The notes beneath the pieces were generated by a model. That model saw only the letters and a list, made by a program, of their open reading frames with translations, was not told the origin of the DNA and ran no database searches. From the NCBI GenBank assembly GCA_015494335.1, contig WGBK01000399.1:1-7914 (forward strand): a DNA stretch of 7,914 bases. Reading direction: 5' to 3'. Source of the DNA: Gammaproteobacteria bacterium. Its GTDB lineage: Bacteria > Pseudomonadota > Gammaproteobacteria > GCA-001735895. The first letter of the stretch is position 1. Each line of letters starts with the position of its first letter. A program made the position numbers and the translations under genes. Below are positions 6,715-7,914 of this stretch, one piece after another.

Positions 6715-7180
6715 ATTCGCGCGGCTCGGGCAGACGGAAGGCCGCGTGGCAGGCGATGCAGTTGCCGAGCAGGCTGTCCAGGCGCTGGCGCAATTGCTTC
6801 ATGTCCTCGCCCGACTTCGCCGCGGCCGCGATCTCGTCGAACTTGCCCCGGGTGCCGAAACCGAGCTGTTTCATCGCCAGAGGAATCTTCGCCAACAACA
6901 CGGCCGGGGTATCGGCCTCCGCCGCCATGCCGGCGCGCGTGGCCTCGGCGGCGATGCTGTCGCGATCGCCGGCGGTGATAGCCTGACTGACCGCCTGCAC
7001 GCTGACCAGGAACTGACGCATCTCGCCAAGCACCAGGTCGCGTTCGGCCTTGTCCAGAATCACCGCAGTGCGGCCGTCCTCGGAAGGCGCAACACTGCCG
7101 GTGAAGAACTTGTACACCAGTCCCGCCAGCGCCAGCAGCAACAGCAGGATCAGGGTCCACAACAGCTTGGGGTTGTTCAT
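6713..7180 (-). CDS. Membrane-anchored cytochrome c'/c-556-like haem protein
   Basis: Predicted 155-residue haem c protein, held in the inner membrane by an N-terminal helix (about residues 6-23, LLWTLILLLLLALAGLVY) with its body in the periplasm. The only haem-binding motif, CIACH (141-145), lies 10 residues from the C-terminus, as in class II (four-helix bundle) cytochromes c. The rest is almost all helix, matching that fold and its usual length of about 130 residues after the anchor. M54 in the first helix of the bundle (LGEMRQF) is a plausible sixth ligand, as in c-556 types; that is inferred. No partner oxidoreductase gene is in the window, so its role (electron carrier, gas binding or other) is open. 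The start at 7180 has only a weak GGA ribosome binding site. It follows the GNAT gene by 31 bases and precedes the lpxR-like gene by 10. Confidence 0.82.
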   Translation of the reverse strand: MNNPKLLWTLILLLLLALAGLVYKFFTGSVAPSEDGRTAVILDKAERDLVLGEMRQFLVSVQAVSQAITAGDRDSIAAEATRAGMAAEADTPAVLLAKIPLAMKQLGFGTRGKFDEIAAAAKSGEDMKQLRQRLDSLLGNCIACHAAFRLPEPRE

Positions 7181-7211
7181 AGCTTGGTCCGTTGGTTGAA
7201 AGGTCGCGTCA

Positions 7212-7775
7212 TTATGACATCTTTCGATCCCCGGTCAGACGACAATCGTCAAGGCCGCGCCGGTATTCCGCGACTCTCTCGGTCCGTCCACCCAACTCCG
7301 CCACTTTTTCACACAGGAGATGAAAGCCGCTTTTCTGCAACACGCGGCCGGAAGCCGGGTTGCGTAGCATGTGCAGGGCTTGCAACTCTTTCAGATCCGT
7401 TTCGCGACCGGCCCATGCGACCAGCGCCCGGCAGGCCTCGGTGGCATAGCCGCGGCTCCAGTAGTCGGCGCCCAGCCAGTAACCCACCGTTCCCCGGGTT
7501 CCATTCATGCCTTCGAGACCGATGACTCCGACGAGGAGGCTGTCACTGCGCCTTCGAATGCCGAAATGCACCGCCTTCCCCGCTGTCCAGAGGGCGTCAT
7601 GAGTCTCAATCCATCCCTCCGCCAGGCCTTCCGGGTAGGGATGGGGAATATGGGTCGTGACCGAGGCGATCCCGGGATGGTTGGCCAGCTCGCGAACGCG
7701 CGCGGCATCCGATGGTTCCAGGCGCCGCAGCACCAGGCGCATACTCTCGACTACCGGCCCTCCACCGGGCTTCAT
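7212..7775 (-). CDS. GNAT-family N-acetyltransferase, RimJ/RimL-like
   Basis: Cytoplasmic acetyl-CoA-dependent acetyltransferase of the RimJ/RimL (Acetyltransf_3) type, 187 residues from the chosen start. The N-terminus has the typical RLVLRRLEPSDA segment (residues 13-24). The acetyl-CoA loop is in YWLGADYWSRGYATEA (99-114, with WSRGYA in place of the classical Q/RxxGxG), and NPASGRVLQKSGF (139-151) is the conserved last-helix region. The substrate (a ribosomal protein N-terminus or a small molecule) cannot be told. The frame is open further upstream to 7853, but that part overlaps the exporter gene. ATG 7775 is chosen because it lies 2 bases after the exporter stop (TGACCATG), which suggests translational coupling, and because PVVESMRLVLR fits the family's usual pre-RL residues. 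ATG 7742 is the alternative. No strong Shine-Dalgarno is visible before either. Confidence 0.85.
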   Translation of the reverse strand: MKPGGGPVVESMRLVLRRLEPSDAARVRELANHPGIASVTTHIPHPYPEGLAEGWIETHDALWTAGKAVHFGIRRRSDSLLVGVIGLEGMNGTRGTVGYWLGADYWSRGYATEACRALVAWAGRETDLKELQALHMLRNPASGRVLQKSGFHLLCEKVAELGGRTERVAEYRRGLDDCRLTGDRKMS

Positions 7776-7777
7776 GG

Positions 7778-7914
7778 TCAGCGACGCAGCTCGCTGAAGG
7801 CAAGGCGGATACCCAGGCCGATCAACAGCGCTCCGAGACTGCGATCCATCCATACGCCCACGCGGGGGTGCCGGCGCAGACCGGAGGCCAGGGCCGCGCC
7901 GGCCCAGACGATCA
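7778..7914 (-). CDS. LysE/RhtB-family amino-acid exporter, C-terminal part (cut by the window end)
   Basis: A minus-strand frame running in from the right edge gives 44 residues and stops at TGA (7780 to 7778). The peptide has two hydrophobic segments, IVWAGAALASGL and SLGALLIGLGIRLAFSEL, joined by a basic loop RRHPRVGVWMDR. That is the usual last-two-helix layout of LysE/RhtB transporters, in which a hydrophilic basic loop precedes a final G-rich helix ending xxLGxxLAxxE. The family exports amino acids or their derivatives across the inner membrane. The substrate is unknown and most of the protein lies outside the window, so the assignment rests on a short piece. It is the first visible gene of the minus-strand run and overlaps nothing; the GNAT start follows 2 bases after its stop. 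Confidence 0.65.
   Translation of the reverse strand, partial: IVWAGAALASGLRRHPRVGVWMDRSLGALLIGLGIRLAFSELRR

Noticed and set aside
6359..7525. Plus-strand open frame (388 residues) across the lpxR-like, cytochrome and GNAT genes
   Set aside because: It spans three recognised minus-strand genes and their gaps and shows no family features.
7776..7853. Longer GNAT start at 7853
   Set aside because: That stretch encodes the LysE-like C-terminus in another frame. A start after the exporter stop agrees with GNAT family boundaries.

Overview
The window is a gene-dense piece of a high-GC bacterial chromosome. A full-length proteobacterial-type HrpA helicase, an LpxR-type lipid A deacylase (so a Gram-negative outer membrane) and a haem c protein together suggest a gammaproteobacterium. 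A lineage such as Chromatiales or Ectothiorhodospiraceae is possible, but that is a guess from gene style and GC content. No rRNA, tRNA, CRISPR array, phage gene or transposase gene was seen. No gene-free stretch exceeds about 185 bases.

Layout. Positions 1-166 (+) hold the C-terminal end of an unrecognised protein. It converges, with a 5-base gap, on a large minus-strand gene for the DEAH-box RNA helicase HrpA (172-3984). HrpA is divergent, across only 21 bases, from a plus-strand YgjP/DUF45-type zinc metallopeptidase (4006-4713). That gene converges, with a 1-base gap, on a minus-strand HAD phosphatase that closely resembles animal LHPP (4715-5467). Upstream of the phosphatase is the only real intergenic region (5468-5652). 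It contains a non-coding element of about 141-145 bp with imperfect terminal inverted repeats of about 30 bp and CAAG at both ends, which looks like a MITE. Positions 5653-7914 are a same-strand (minus) run, listed here in transcription order: the C-terminus of a LysE/RhtB-family exporter (7778-7914), a RimJ/RimL-like GNAT acetyltransferase whose start lies 2 bases after the exporter stop, a membrane-anchored cytochrome c'/c-556-like protein (6713-7180), and an LpxR-like lipid A 3'-O-deacylase (5653-6702).

How the genes may work together. The exporter and acetyltransferase are probably translationally coupled. The cytochrome and the lipid A deacylase are 10 bases apart and share a good Shine-Dalgarno overlap, so they are probably co-transcribed; why a haem c protein should sit with an outer-membrane lipid A enzyme is not obvious. 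HrpA, the YgjP-like protease and the LHPP-like phosphatase are separate units packed so tightly that there is little or no room for ordinary promoters and terminators between them. Most of the window is conventional housekeeping or accessory sequence. The points most worth a second look are the MITE-like element, the cytochrome-LpxR pair, the LHPP-like phosphatase and the 21-base divergent start region. I found no clearly new multi-gene system.
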